A stretch of DNA of 64,000 nt from CAWDVB01 sp963824105 (lineage in GTDB: Bacteria; Actinomycetota; Actinomycetes; Propionibacteriales; Nocardioidaceae), in the NCBI GenBank assembly GCA_963824105.1, contig CAWGNN010000011.1:434001-498000 (forward strand). The letters run 5' to 3'. The translations under genes and the position numbers were made by a program. Position 1 is the stretch's first letter, and each line of letters opens with the position of its first letter. A model generated the notes under the pieces. That model was not told the DNA's origin, searched no databases, and worked only from the letters and a program-made list of their open reading frames with translations. Below, in pieces: positions 17,616 to 27,598 of this stretch.

Positions 17616-18349
17616 CAGGACAGCCTCTCTGGTGCGTTGTCGGTCCGGGCGCCGCCGAGCGACGCGGGAGCCTCGGCATGGACGTGGTGGGGCGCGATGC
17701 CCACCGGGATGAACGTGGTGCAGACCCCGTCGCCGTGGGCGATGGTGGCCAGTCTCTGGACATGGCTGCCGAGGATCCGGCTGATCAGCTCGGTCTCGGC
17801 CTCACACAGCTGCGGGAACTCGTGGGCGACGTGCGCGACCGGGCAGTGCTGCTGGCACAGCTGCTCGCCGCCGGTCCCTTCGAGCACGGACGCGGAGAAT
17901 CCGGCCTCCGACATCGCCTCGGCCAGCGCCTCCGCGGGGTTGAGCGACGGGTCCTCGGCGAGAAGACGGAGATGGGTCTGCTCCAGCCGGGCCATCCGGG
18001 TCCGGGCGAAGTCGAGCACCGCTTCCTCGCCGCACTGGGTGACCATGTAGCGCAGCGCCTCGACGGCGAGCGTGTCGTACTGCTTGTCGAACTGGTCGCG
18101 CCCCGTCTCGGTGAGCGCGAAGACCTTGGCCGGGCGGCCCCGGCCCCGGCTGCCCTGGGCACGCGGCGACCGAGCCTCCAGATGCCCCTCCGCGACCAGA
18201 TGATCCAGATGGCGGCGCACCGCCGCGGGAGTCAGATCGAGGGTGTCGGCGAGCACGGCGGCCGTGCTGGGCCCCCGCTGAAGGATGGCGCGGACGACGC
18301 GCGCCCGCGTCGGGGCGTCCTCGGTCGGTTCCGCGGCCGTGATTTCCAC
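17615..18349 (-). CDS. sufR: SufR-type iron-sulfur transcriptional repressor
   Basis: This 244-residue regulator has an N-terminal winged helix (STAAVLADTLDLTPAAVRRHLDHL, residues 28-51), a GRGRPAKVFALTE wing and, near residue 180, a cysteine cluster CQQHCPVAHV followed by FPQLCE, the ligand region for the sensing cluster. SufR represses the suf operon when iron-sulfur supply is adequate. The start is GTG 18349: a TACATT -10 lies exactly 6 nt upstream, so the mRNA is leaderless. An inverted repeat over that -10 is the likely operator. It heads the operon sufR-B-D-Rieske-C-S-U-DUF59-VLRF1. Confidence 0.92.
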   Translation of the reverse strand: MEITAAEPTEDAPTRARVVRAILQRGPSTAAVLADTLDLTPAAVRRHLDHLVAEGHLEARSPRAQGSRGRGRPAKVFALTETGRDQFDKQYDTLAVEALRYMVTQCGEEAVLDFARTRMARLEQTHLRLLAEDPSLNPAEALAEAMSEAGFSASVLEGTGGEQLCQQHCPVAHVAHEFPQLCEAETELISRILGSHVQRLATIAHGDGVCTTFIPVGIAPHHVHAEAPASLGGARTDNAPERLS

Positions 18350-18354
18350 AACAC

Positions 18355-18364
18355 GAATGTATTC
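18355..18364 (-). promoter_or_regulatory. sufR promoter -10 with overlapping inverted repeat
   Basis: The minus-strand -10 TACATT (18356-18361) lies 6 nt before GTG 18349. GAATGTATTC, a 4-2-4 inverted repeat, covers it. A repressor bound here would block RNA polymerase, fitting SufR autoregulation, though the arms are short. Confidence 0.45.
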
Positions 18365-18384
18365 ATAATGCAGCCGCCGGGCAA

Positions 18385-18397
18385 GTAAGGCACACCT
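18385..18397 (-). promoter_or_regulatory. DtxR/IdeR-like iron box between sufR and a divergent ABC gene
   Basis: On the minus strand this is the same AGGTGTGCCTTAC 13-mer found in the moaA promoter; here a preceding TT extends it to TTAGGTGTGCCTTAC, closer to the iron-box consensus. It lies just upstream of the expected sufR -35 and of the expected -35 of the divergent ABC operon. Confidence 0.45.
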
Positions 18398-18424
18398 AAC
18401 CCGAGACGCCCTTCGTCCCCCACC

Positions 18425-18430
18425 TACGAT
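18425..18430 (+). promoter_or_regulatory. -10 hexamer of a leaderless promoter (ABC operon)
   Basis: TACGAT is followed by 6 nt and GTG 18437. Confidence 0.5.
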
Positions 18431-18436
18431 GACCGG

Positions 18437-19365
<929 letters not shown>

Positions 19366-19369
<4 letters not shown>

Positions 19370-20133
19370 GCGGCACATTCGCCCCGGCCCCCGGGTCGGC
19401 ACCCACCCTGCGGAAGGTGACCGCCCAGGGATCGATGGAGCTTCGCCTGATCCTGCGCAACGGCGAGCAGCTGCTCCTTGCGCTGGTCATCCCGATCCTG
19501 GTCCTCATCGGCGGCGTCCAGGCCGCCGGTCACCTCGGCTTGCTCAGCTCCGACCACGTCATCGACCTCCTGCCCCCGGGCGTGTTCGCGCTGGCGATCA
19601 TGTCCAGCTCGTTCACCAGCCTCGCCATCGCCACCGGGTTCGAGCGTCGGTACGGCGTGATCAAGCGGCTGGGCGCCTCTCCCCTGTCCCGCACCGAGCT
19701 GCTCGCCGGGAAGGTGCTCGGCCTGCTGGGTCTGCAGATTCTGCAGATCGTCGTCCTCGCGGCGGTCGCCTGGCTCCTCGGCTGGCGCCCCAGCCTGGTC
19801 GGCATCATCCCCGCCGTGCTGGTCGCGATCCTGGGCACGGCGGCCTTCGCCTCCCTCGGACTGCTGGTGGCGGGCACGCTGCGGGCCGAGGCCACCCTCG
19901 CCGCAGCCAACCTGATCTACATCCTCCTGCTCGCCGGAGGAGGGACCGTCCTGCCCTCTACCTCCTACGGCATCGGCGGCAAGCTCCTCGCCCTCCTACC
20001 CTCGGGGGCACTCGGCGACGGGCTCCGGTCGACCCTGGCAGACGGTCACTGGCCGTGGTGGACCATGATCGTCCTTGCCGTCTGGACCGCGATCGGTGCG
20101 CTCCTCACGGCACGCACCTTCAAGTGGGAGTGA
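19366..20133 (+). CDS. ABC transporter permease (ABC-2 type)
   Basis: This 255-residue protein has about six hydrophobic helices and the ABC-2 pattern, with RRYGVIKRLGASPLSRTELLAGKVLGL linking helices 2 and 3. It pairs with the preceding ATPase as an exporter of unknown substrate. The GTG at 19366 overlaps the ATPase stop (GTGA), which fixes the start. ctaA follows 7 nt later, so the three genes are probably one operon. Confidence 0.88.
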
Positions 20134-20140
20134 GCCGCCG

Positions 20141-21007
20141 ATGAGCCAGGCCCGGTCGATCCGGACCCAGTCGACCCGGGCCATGAAGGGACTGGCGGTC
20201 GCCTCACTCGCAGTGAACATGGGGATCGTCGTCACCGGAGGCGTCGTCCGCCTCACCGGCTCGGGCTTGGGCTGCCCGACCTGGCCCGAGTGCACCGGCA
20301 ACTCGCTCGTCCCCCACCAGGCCCTCGGCATCCACGGGGTGATCGAGTTCGGCAACCGGACGCTGACCTTCGTCCTCGCCGCCGTCGCCATCGCCACGTT
20401 CGTCATCGCCTGGCGCACCAAGGATCGACGGTTGTGGGGACCGGCGCTGCTCCTGGGCCTGGGCATCCCCGGCCAGGCCGTCGTGGGCGGCATCAGTGTG
20501 CTCACCCACCTCAATCCCTGGATCGTCGGGCTGCACATGCTGCTCTCCCTGGCGATGATCCAGGTCGCCGTCCTCCTGGTCCGCCGCTCGTACGGAGTCA
20601 GTGCCCACGGCGCCACCCATCCACTGCTCGGCTGGGCAGCCCTCGCGGCGGGCTGGACAGTCCTCTACGTCGGCACCATCGTGACCGGAGCCGGACCCAA
20701 CTCCGGCTCCGCGGACTCACCGCGCAACGGGCTCAACCTGGACCGGATGGCCCAGCTCCACGCCGATGTCGTCTTCCTGCTCGTCGGGCTGACCCTCGCC
20801 TGGCTGCTGGTGCGACCGCGCCCCCAGGCCGACCTCCGCCGGGCGACCACGTTCCTCTTCGCCACCCTCGTCGTCCAGGCTGCGATCGGCTTCGCGCAGT
20901 ACTTCAACGGCAACCCTGGGATCCTGGTGGGCTTCCACCTCGTCGGGTCGACCGCCGTGGCCGCGACGCTCTCCTGGCTGTTCCTCGCCTCCACCGCCCA
21001 CGACTGA
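20141..21007 (+). CDS. ctaA: Heme A synthase (CtaA/Cox15)
   Basis: This 288-residue membrane protein oxidises the C8 methyl of heme O to give heme A for cytochrome c oxidase. The conserved cysteine pair C45/C51 (GCPTWPEC), heme ligands His59 and His65 and the catalytic Glu69 (HGVIEFGNR) are visible in the first exported loop and helix; eight hydrophobic segments follow the family plan. ATG 20141 follows the permease stop by 7 nt. It converges on ctaB, whose product supplies heme O. Confidence 0.93.
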   Translation: MSQARSIRTQSTRAMKGLAVASLAVNMGIVVTGGVVRLTGSGLGCPTWPECTGNSLVPHQALGIHGVIEFGNRTLTFVLAAVAIATFVIAWRTKDRRLWGPALLLGLGIPGQAVVGGISVLTHLNPWIVGLHMLLSLAMIQVAVLLVRRSYGVSAHGATHPLLGWAALAAGWTVLYVGTIVTGAGPNSGSADSPRNGLNLDRMAQLHADVVFLLVGLTLAWLLVRPRPQADLRRATTFLFATLVVQAAIGFAQYFNGNPGILVGFHLVGSTAVAATLSWLFLASTAHD

Positions 21008-21053
21008 CCACTCTGGCTCCCTGGGGAACCCCGAAAGTGGGGTGGCGGGTCAG
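21004..21053. terminator. Possible bidirectional terminator between ctaA and ctaB
   Basis: The 42-nt gap between convergent genes holds an inner hairpin ACCCC-6 nt-GGGGT (21028-21043) and outer arms CTGACC/GGTCAG that reach into both stop codons. There is no U-tract. Confidence 0.35.
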
Positions 21054-21988
21054 CGCAGGAGCGGATCGATCGCGACGAAGACGAAGAGCAGCGTGAGGTA
21101 CATGTTCGACCAGTGGAACAGCCGCATCGGGTTGATCTGCACCGCGGTCTTGCCGGCCCTCGCGCGGTGGCTGAGACGGTGCGCCTCGAGGATGAAGACG
21201 ATGCCGAGCACGACGGCAGCGACCACGTAGACCGGACCGGTGTGGGCGACCGGCCAGAGCAGCAGCGATGTCGCGACCGTCACGTAGGTGTAGATCACGA
21301 TCTGGCGGCCGACGGTGGTCAACGGCGCGATCACCGGAAGCATCGGGACCTCTGCGGCGGCGTAGTCCTCGCGGTAGCGGATGGCCAGGGCCCAGAAGTG
21401 CGGCGGGGTCCAGAAGAAGACGACCAGGAAGAGCACCACCGGCGGCCAGGCGAGCGAGCCGGTGACCGCGGTCCACCCGATCATCGCCGGGAAGGCCCCC
21501 GCTGCGCCGCCCCAGACGATGTTCTGCGCCGTCCTGCGCTTGAGGATCATCGTGTAGACGACGACGTAGAAGGCGTTCGCGCCGAGGGCGAGGCCCGCCG
21601 ACAGCCAGTTGACCGCGAAGCCGAGAAGGAGCGTCGACACGACCCCGAGCGCCAAGCCGAACGCCAACGCGGGGCCGGGAGCGACCACATGCCTCGGAAG
21701 CGCACGGCGGCGGGTGCGCCGCATCCGCTCGTCGATGTCACGGTCGTAGACACAGTTGAGCGCGTTCGCACTTCCCGCCGAGAGGGTCCCGCCGACGACC
21801 GTCGCGACGACGAGCCAGATGTCGGGCACTCCCCGCTGGGCAAGGAACATGACCGGGACCGTGGTGAGCAGGAGGAGCTCGATGATCCGCGGCTTCATCA
21901 GCCCGACATAGCCCATGACCACGTCCCAGGCCGACCGCAACGGCGTCACCGCTGGCGTGTCGCTCACCTGCGGGTCGACGGCCGTCAA
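21050..21988 (-). CDS. ctaB: Protoheme IX farnesyltransferase (heme O synthase)
   Basis: This UbiA-type prenyltransferase (312 residues from the chosen start) attaches a farnesyl group to heme B to give heme O. The prenyl-diphosphate motif NCVYDRDIDERMRRTRRR is conserved, and about eight membrane helices follow. I chose the TTG at 21988 because ACGAGG lies 7 nt upstream and because the protein then begins MTAVDPQVSD, like relatives; GTG 21967 is a second possibility. Genes for heme A synthesis (ctaA) and oxidase assembly (SURF1) are also in this window. Confidence 0.9.
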   Translation of the reverse strand: MTAVDPQVSDTPAVTPLRSAWDVVMGYVGLMKPRIIELLLLTTVPVMFLAQRGVPDIWLVVATVVGGTLSAGSANALNCVYDRDIDERMRRTRRRALPRHVVAPGPALAFGLALGVVSTLLLGFAVNWLSAGLALGANAFYVVVYTMILKRRTAQNIVWGGAAGAFPAMIGWTAVTGSLAWPPVVLFLVVFFWTPPHFWALAIRYREDYAAAEVPMLPVIAPLTTVGRQIVIYTYVTVATSLLLWPVAHTGPVYVVAAVVLGIVFILEAHRLSHRARAGKTAVQINPMRLFHWSNMYLTLLFVFVAIDPLLR

Positions 21989-22168
21989 GGGATACCTCGT
22001 GTCGGGAGCGGAGTGCGTACCGCCCAAGTCTACGGTGTGGCCGAGGCGAGCAATCGGCTCGGGCCGGTCCATGGCCATGGCCCGAAGGAACGCGCTCCGA
22101 TCCGGCCCGGACCACGTTGCCCGCGGTGACAGTAGGCTCGACAACGATCCCGACGACAGGACCTATCA

Positions 22169-24256
22169 ATGGCGACTCCCCTCGATTGGACCGATCTCGA
22201 CCGCAAGGCCGTGGACACCGCACGGGTGCTCGCGATGGATGCCGTGCAGAAGGTCGGCAACGGTCACCCGGGTACAGCGATGAGCCTGGCCCCAGCGGCC
22301 TATCTGCTCTTCCAGAAGGTGATGAAGCACGATCCGACCGATCCCCAGTGGAACTCCCGGGACCGGTTCGTGCTCTCCTGCGGCCACTCCAGCCTGACCC
22401 TCTACACCCAGCTCTACCTCGGCGGCTTCGGCCTCGAGCTGGAGGATCTGCAAGCGCTGCGCACCTGGGGCTCCCTGACTCCCGGCCATCCTGAGTACCG
22501 CCACACCGCCGGCGTCGAGACGACCACCGGGCCCCTCGGGCAGGGCGTGGCCAACGCGGTCGGGATGGCGATGGCGTCCCGCAGAGAGCACGGCCTGCTC
22601 GACCCGGACACCCCGATGGGGGAATCGCTGTTCGACCACTACGTCTACGCACTGTGCAGCGACGGCGACGTCCAGGAGGGTGTGAGCGCGGAGGCGTCGA
22701 GCCTCGCCGGCCACCAGGAGCTCGGGAACCTCGTGGTGATCTACGACGACAACCGCATCTCCATCGAGGACGTCACCGACGTGTCCTTCTCCGAGGACGT
22801 CGTGGCCCGCTACGAGGCGTACGGCTGGCACACCCAGACGGTGGACTGGACCCAGGGCGGGACCGGGTACGCCGAGGACGTCCCGGCGCTCTGGGACGCC
22901 ATCCAGGAGGCGCGCCGCGTCACCGACCGCCCGTCGTTCATCGCGCTGCGCACCATCATCGCCTGGCCCGCGCCCAACCTGCAGAACACCGGCAAGGCGC
23001 ACGGCTCCGCGCTCGGTGCCGACGAGGTGGCCGCCACCAAGCGGATCCTCGGCTTCGACCCCGAACGCACCTTCGAGGTCCCCGACGAGGTCCTCGCCCA
23101 CACCCGCAAGCTGCGCGAGCGCGGTGCCGTGGCGGGAGCAGCCTGGGACGAGGCCTACCAGACCTGGGCCGCGGACAACCCCGAGCGCGAGCGGCTCTTG
23201 CACCGGCTGAAGAGCCGCAAGCTGCCCGACGGGTGGGACAAAGCCCTCCCGACCTTCGAGGCCGGCACCTCGGTCGCCACTCGCAAGGCGTCGGGCGAGT
23301 TCCTCAGCGCCGTGGCGCCGGAGCTCCCCGAGCTCTGGGGCGGTTCGGCCGACCTGGCGGAGTCCAACCTCACCGCGCCCAAGGGCCAGCCGTCCTTCCT
23401 CCCGACCGATCACCAGACTCGCGAGTGGTCCGGTGGACCGTACGGCCGGGTCATGCACTTCGGCATCCGCGAGCACGCCATGGGCGCGATCATGAACGGC
23501 ATCGCGCTGCACGGCGACACCCGGGTCTACGGCGGCACCTTCCTGATCTTCTCCGACTACATGCGGCCCGCGGTCCGACTGGCCGCGCTGATGGAGCTCC
23601 CGGTCACCTACGTGTGGACCCACGACTCGATCGGGCTCGGCGAGGACGGTCCGACCCACCAGCCGGTGGAGCACCTGGCCGCGCTGCGGGCGATCCCCGG
23701 CCTGGCCGTGGTCCGGCCCGCGGACGGCAACGAGACGGTGGCCGCCTGGTCGGCGATCCTCTCCCGGACCGACGGCCCGGCAGCCCTCTGCCTGACCCGC
23801 CAAGGGGTGCCCGTCGTCCCGCGCGGATCGGACGGCTACGCCGACACCAGCGGGGTGGCGCGGGGCGGTTACGTCCTGCTCGACACCGAGAGCACCCCGG
23901 ACGTGATCCTGGTCGGGACCGGCTCGGAGCTGCAGCTCGCGGTCGAAGCGCGGGCATCGCTGGCCGAGGACGGGATCGCTGCCCGGGTGGTGTCCATGCC
24001 GTGTCAGGAGTGGTTCGCCGAGCAGGACGACAGCTACCGCGAGTCGGTCCTCCCCGCCGCGGTCACAGCGCGGGTCAGCGTCGAGGCAGGGATCGCCCAG
24101 GGCTGGCATCGGATCATCGGCAGCGCGGGCCGCTCGGTGTCCCTGGAGCACTTCGGGGCGTCGGCGGACTACGCCACGCTCTACCGCGAGTTCGGAATCA
24201 CCTCCGCGGCCGTCGTGGCCGCGGCACATGCGTCGATCACAGCCGCACGCGGCTGA
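22169..24256 (+). CDS. tkt: Transketolase
   Basis: This 695-residue thiamine-diphosphate enzyme moves two-carbon ketol units in the pentose phosphate pathway. The cofactor motif is seen at CSDGDVQEGVSAEASSLAGH (residues 159-178) with DDNRISIEDVT following. The first domain begins KVGNGHPGTAMSLAP; the middle pyrimidine domain carries GIREHAMGAIMNGIALHG. A TAGGCT -10 at 22133-22138 and an AGGA ribosome site precede the ATG. tal and pgi follow with short spacing, giving a carbon-metabolism operon. Confidence 0.96.
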   Translation: MATPLDWTDLDRKAVDTARVLAMDAVQKVGNGHPGTAMSLAPAAYLLFQKVMKHDPTDPQWNSRDRFVLSCGHSSLTLYTQLYLGGFGLELEDLQALRTWGSLTPGHPEYRHTAGVETTTGPLGQGVANAVGMAMASRREHGLLDPDTPMGESLFDHYVYALCSDGDVQEGVSAEASSLAGHQELGNLVVIYDDNRISIEDVTDVSFSEDVVARYEAYGWHTQTVDWTQGGTGYAEDVPALWDAIQEARRVTDRPSFIALRTIIAWPAPNLQNTGKAHGSALGADEVAATKRILGFDPERTFEVPDEVLAHTRKLRERGAVAGAAWDEAYQTWAADNPERERLLHRLKSRKLPDGWDKALPTFEAGTSVATRKASGEFLSAVAPELPELWGGSADLAESNLTAPKGQPSFLPTDHQTREWSGGPYGRVMHFGIREHAMGAIMNGIALHGDTRVYGGTFLIFSDYMRPAVRLAALMELPVTYVWTHDSIGLGEDGPTHQPVEHLAALRAIPGLAVVRPADGNETVAAWSAILSRTDGPAALCLTRQGVPVVPRGSDGYADTSGVARGGYVLLDTESTPDVILVGTGSELQLAVEARASLAEDGIAARVVSMPCQEWFAEQDDSYRESVLPAAVTARVSVEAGIAQGWHRIIGSAGRSVSLEHFGASADYATLYREFGITSAAVVAAAHASITAARG

Positions 24257-24273
24257 CGGGAACGGAGGAAACG

Positions 24274-25371
24274 ATGAACGCCATCCAGCGACTCCGCGAG
24301 CGGGGGGTATCGGTCTGGCTCGACGACCTGTCCCGTGAGCGCCTCGAGACCGGGAACCTCGCGTCGTACGTAGCCGAGGGCGTCTCCGGCGTCACCACCA
24401 ACCCGACCATCTTCGCCGGGGCCCTCTCCGGCGGCTCGGCGTACGACGAGCAGGTCCGCGAGCTCGCCTCGAGCGGAGCCGACCTCGACGAGACGGTCAC
24501 CCAGCTGACCACCGACGACGTCCGCGCCGCGTGCGACGTGCTCCTCCCGGTCAACCAGGCGACCGGCGGGGTCGACGGCCGGGTGTCGATCGAGGTCGAC
24601 CCGCGGCTGGCGTTCGACACCGAGGGCACCCTGCAGGCGGCCCTGCGGCTCTGGAAGATCGTCGACCGGCCCAACCTGCTGATCAAGATCCCCGCTACTC
24701 CGCCGAGCCTGCCCGCGGTCCGGGCCGCGCTGGGCTCCGGGGTGAGTGTCAACGTGACCCTGATCTTCGGGCTCGGCCAGTACCAGGCAGTCATCGACGC
24801 CTACCTGGACGGCCTTGAGGACGCTCTCGCAGCCGGTCACGACCTCAGCACGATCCACTCGGTGGCGTCCTTCTTCGTGTCCCGTGTCGACAGCCTCGTC
24901 GACAAGAAGCTCGAGTCGAACGGCTCGGACTCCGCCCTCGCCCTCCGCGGCAAGGCCGGCGTGGCCAACGCCCAGTTGGCCTACCGCGCCTACGAGAAGC
25001 GCTTCTCCGATGCTCGCTTCGTCGCGCTCGCCGAGCAGGGAGCCCTCCACCAGCGTCCGCTGTGGGCATCGACCAGCGTGAAGAACCCCGACTACTCCCC
25101 CACCCTCTACGTCGACAACCTGGTCGCCCCCGGCACGGTGAACACCATGCCGGAGAAGACGCTGCACGCTGTCGAGGAGCACGGAGACGCGGGGATCGAC
25201 CTCCGGGACCACTACGACGAGGCGGATGCCGTGATGCGCGGTCTCGCCGACCACGAGATCTCCTACGACTCCGTCATCGAGGAGCTGGAGCAGGAGGGAG
25301 TCGACAAGTTCATCGCCTCGTGGACGGACCTTCTCAACACGGTCAACCAGAAGTTGGAGGCCGCACGGTGA
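24274..25371 (+). CDS. tal: Transaldolase
   Basis: This 365-residue enzyme transfers dihydroxyacetone units between sugar phosphates, using a Schiff-base lysine seen at NLLIKIPAT (Lys138). It opens RLRERGVSVWLDDLSRERL, followed by GVTTNPTIF, the long-form actinobacterial type. ATG 24274 has an ACGGAGGAAACG ribosome site 17 nt after the tkt stop. The stop overlaps the GTG of pgi. Confidence 0.96.
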   Translation: MNAIQRLRERGVSVWLDDLSRERLETGNLASYVAEGVSGVTTNPTIFAGALSGGSAYDEQVRELASSGADLDETVTQLTTDDVRAACDVLLPVNQATGGVDGRVSIEVDPRLAFDTEGTLQAALRLWKIVDRPNLLIKIPATPPSLPAVRAALGSGVSVNVTLIFGLGQYQAVIDAYLDGLEDALAAGHDLSTIHSVASFFVSRVDSLVDKKLESNGSDSALALRGKAGVANAQLAYRAYEKRFSDARFVALAEQGALHQRPLWASTSVKNPDYSPTLYVDNLVAPGTVNTMPEKTLHAVEEHGDAGIDLRDHYDEADAVMRGLADHEISYDSVIEELEQEGVDKFIASWTDLLNTVNQKLEAAR

Positions 25372-26945
25372 AGGTCGGTGCCGTCCTCGACGCGCGCGCA
25401 CTGCAGGTCTGTGCAGACCTGGCCGCCGAGGGCTTCACCTCGCGGATGCTGGGTGGGGACGCCACCCTCTGGGGTCCAGCGGCCGAGTCCGAGGCCTCGA
25501 TCCGACTCGGATGGGCGTCGCTCGGGCACGAGCTCGACGAGACCATCGCCGGGGCTGAGGCCCTGCACGCCGAGCTCGTGGGCGATGGTCGCACCACGGT
25601 CGTCCTCTGCGGCATGGGCGGGTCCTCACTGGCCCCGGAGGTGATCTGCGCCGCGGCGGGCTGCCCTCTGGTTACCTTGGACTCCAGCGACCCCGACCAG
25701 GTACGTGCTGCCCTCGACACCGATCTGTCCGCACTGACAGTGGTCGTGTCCAGCAAGTCGGGCTCCACCATCGAGACTGCCTCACAGCGAGCCGCCTTCG
25801 AGAAGGCCTTCGCCGACGCCGGGCTCGACCCGGCCCGTCACATCGTGGTCGTCACCGACCCCGGCAGCCCGCTCCAGAAGTCGGCTGAGGCGGCCGGCTA
25901 CCGGGTTTTCACCGCCGACCCGAACGTCGGGGGCCGGTTCTCCGCACTCACGGCCTTCGGCATGGTGCCGAGCATCCTGGCCGGTGTTGACGTGAGCGGC
26001 ATCGTGTCCGACGCCCGCGCCACCCTCAAAGCTCTGGCCGACGACCGCGCCGACAACTCCGCGCTGATCCTCGGTGCCGCGATCGCCGCCGATCCCAGCC
26101 GCAACAAGATGCTGGTCAGCGTCGGGCACGGGCTGGCCAACCTCCCCGACTGGGTTGAGCAGCTCGTTGCCGAGAGCACCGGCAAGGACGGGCGCGGCAT
26201 CGTTCCCGTGATCGGGCACCCCGAGCTCCCCGACGTCTCCTTCCCGGACGCGGTGCACGTCGGGCTGACCGACGGCACGGCTCCCGCTCCCGGCGCCATC
26301 TCGGTCACCGGCTCCCTGGGCGCCCAGTTCGCTCTCTGGGAGACCGCCACCGCCGTCGTGGGCCGGATCCTGGGGGTCAACCCCTTCGACCAGCCCGATG
26401 TGGAGTCGGCGAAGGTCGCGGCTCGCTCCTCGCTCGAAGCGACGGGGCCGAGCGAGGAGCCCGCGCTGCGCCTGGACGGCATGGACATCTTCGCGGACGC
26501 CGGTCCGGTCGCCGGCGCGGCCGATCTCGACTCGGCGCTCGCGGCGCTGCTTGACCAGCTGGGCCCGACGTCGTACCTCGCGGTGATGGCCTACGTCCAG
26601 CGCACCGCCGACTCCCCCCTTCCGGCCGCCGCCACCGCGCTGATCGAGCGCTATGGCCGACCGGTCACCTTCGGCTGGGGTCCACGGTTCCTGCACTCGA
26701 CCGGGCAGCTGCACAAGGGTGGAGCCCCGGAAGGAGTGTTCCTCCAGATCACCGCCGCACCGGAGGGCGAAGACCTCCCGATCCCGGGCACCGACATCTC
26801 GTTCGGGCGACTGATTCTTGCGCAGGCATCGGGCGACGGCGGCGTCCTCCGCAGGCACGGACTGCCGGTGATGAGGATCCACCTGCACGACCGCTCCGCG
26901 GGGATCGCCACGGTGGTCGCGGCGCTGGCACGCGCCCGCGGCTGA
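25368..26945 (+). CDS. pgi: Glucose-6-phosphate isomerase
   Basis: This 525-residue protein belongs to the phosphoglucose isomerase superfamily, with sugar-phosphate loops GMGGSSLAPEV and SSKSGSTIET, and the C-terminal QLHKGGAPEGVFLQIT carrying the catalytic His/Lys region. It interconverts glucose- and fructose-6-phosphate. The sequence is of the divergent actinobacterial class found after tal rather than the classic E. coli type, so activity is inferred from motifs and context. The GTG start overlaps the tal stop. Confidence 0.9.
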   Translation: MKVGAVLDARALQVCADLAAEGFTSRMLGGDATLWGPAAESEASIRLGWASLGHELDETIAGAEALHAELVGDGRTTVVLCGMGGSSLAPEVICAAAGCPLVTLDSSDPDQVRAALDTDLSALTVVVSSKSGSTIETASQRAAFEKAFADAGLDPARHIVVVTDPGSPLQKSAEAAGYRVFTADPNVGGRFSALTAFGMVPSILAGVDVSGIVSDARATLKALADDRADNSALILGAAIAADPSRNKMLVSVGHGLANLPDWVEQLVAESTGKDGRGIVPVIGHPELPDVSFPDAVHVGLTDGTAPAPGAISVTGSLGAQFALWETATAVVGRILGVNPFDQPDVESAKVAARSSLEATGPSEEPALRLDGMDIFADAGPVAGAADLDSALAALLDQLGPTSYLAVMAYVQRTADSPLPAAATALIERYGRPVTFGWGPRFLHSTGQLHKGGAPEGVFLQITAAPEGEDLPIPGTDISFGRLILAQASGDGGVLRRHGLPVMRIHLHDRSAGIATVVAALARARG

Positions 26946-26958
26946 CTCTGGGAAACGC

Positions 26959-27318
26959 TCAGAAGATGATTTCGCCGCGCTTGCGGCGGTCACGCAGCAA
27001 CTGCAGCGCCTCGTTGAGGATCTCGGCCGCCTCGGCGTCGCTGCGACGCTCCTTCACGTAGGCCAAGTGAGTCTTGTACGGCTCGATGCGCGGCGGCGGC
27101 GGCGGGTTGTCGGAGTCCAGACTGGCCGGAAGCCCACAGCGCACGCAGTCCCAGGAATCCGGGATCTGCGCCTCCATCGAGAAAGTCAGCACCGACTGGT
27201 GCTCGTGCGAGCAGTAGTAGACGACCCGTTGCCGGGGCGCGGCTTCTCCTCGTTCGGCCTCACCCATCGGCCCGGCGCCCACCCGACTCCCACGGATTGC
27301 GCTTCCTCCACCAGCCAC
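26959..27318 (-). CDS. rbpA: RNA polymerase-binding protein RbpA
   Basis: This 119-residue protein is the actinobacterial RNA-polymerase activator that binds sigma and promoter DNA and stabilises the open complex. The opening GGGSAIRGSRVGAGPMGEAERGE is the basic linker region; the core domain holds a zinc site in YYCSHEH and WDCVRCGLPA; the C-terminal sigma-interaction helix ends RRKRGEIIF. GTG 27318 has a GAGGAGCG ribosome site. It follows secG by 13 nt and ends 13 nt from convergent pgi. Confidence 0.95.
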   Translation of the reverse strand: MAGGGSAIRGSRVGAGPMGEAERGEAAPRQRVVYYCSHEHQSVLTFSMEAQIPDSWDCVRCGLPASLDSDNPPPPPRIEPYKTHLAYVKERRSDAEAAEILNEALQLLRDRRKRGEIIF

Positions 27319-27331
27319 CTAGCGCTCCTCG

Positions 27332-27568
27332 TCAGTATCCGGCCCGCAGCAGCAAGTTGAGGGCAATGATGGCCGTCACCCAGATCAGCCCCGCACCGAT
27401 GGTGATGCGGTCGAGGTTCTTCTCGGCAACCGAGGAGCCCCCGAGACCCGACGAGGAGCCGCCACCGAACATGTCGGAGAGCCCGCCGCCCCGCCCCTTG
27501 TGGAGCAGGATCAGCAAGATCAGCAGCGCGCTGGACAGGACCAGCAGGACAGTGAAGGCGATGACCAC
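27332..27568 (-). CDS. secG: Preprotein translocase subunit SecG
   Basis: This 78-residue protein has the SecG plan: a first transmembrane helix (residues 2-22), the cytoplasmic GRGGGLSDMFGGGSSSGLGGSS loop and a second helix (about 56-75). It supports SecYE in protein export. It follows tpiA by 30 nt on the same strand, the usual actinobacterial gap-pgk-tpi-secG order. GTG start. Confidence 0.95.
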   Translation of the reverse strand: MVIAFTVLLVLSSALLILLILLHKGRGGGLSDMFGGGSSSGLGGSSVAEKNLDRITIGAGLIWVTAIIALNLLLRAGY

Positions 27569-27598
27569 GGCGAAACCCTAACGCACCGGACGAAGCGT

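Noticed and set aside
15492..18050. Long + strand frame opposite sufD, sufB and sufR
   Set aside because: Antisense shadow; composition is non-protein-like and no start or ribosome site fits.
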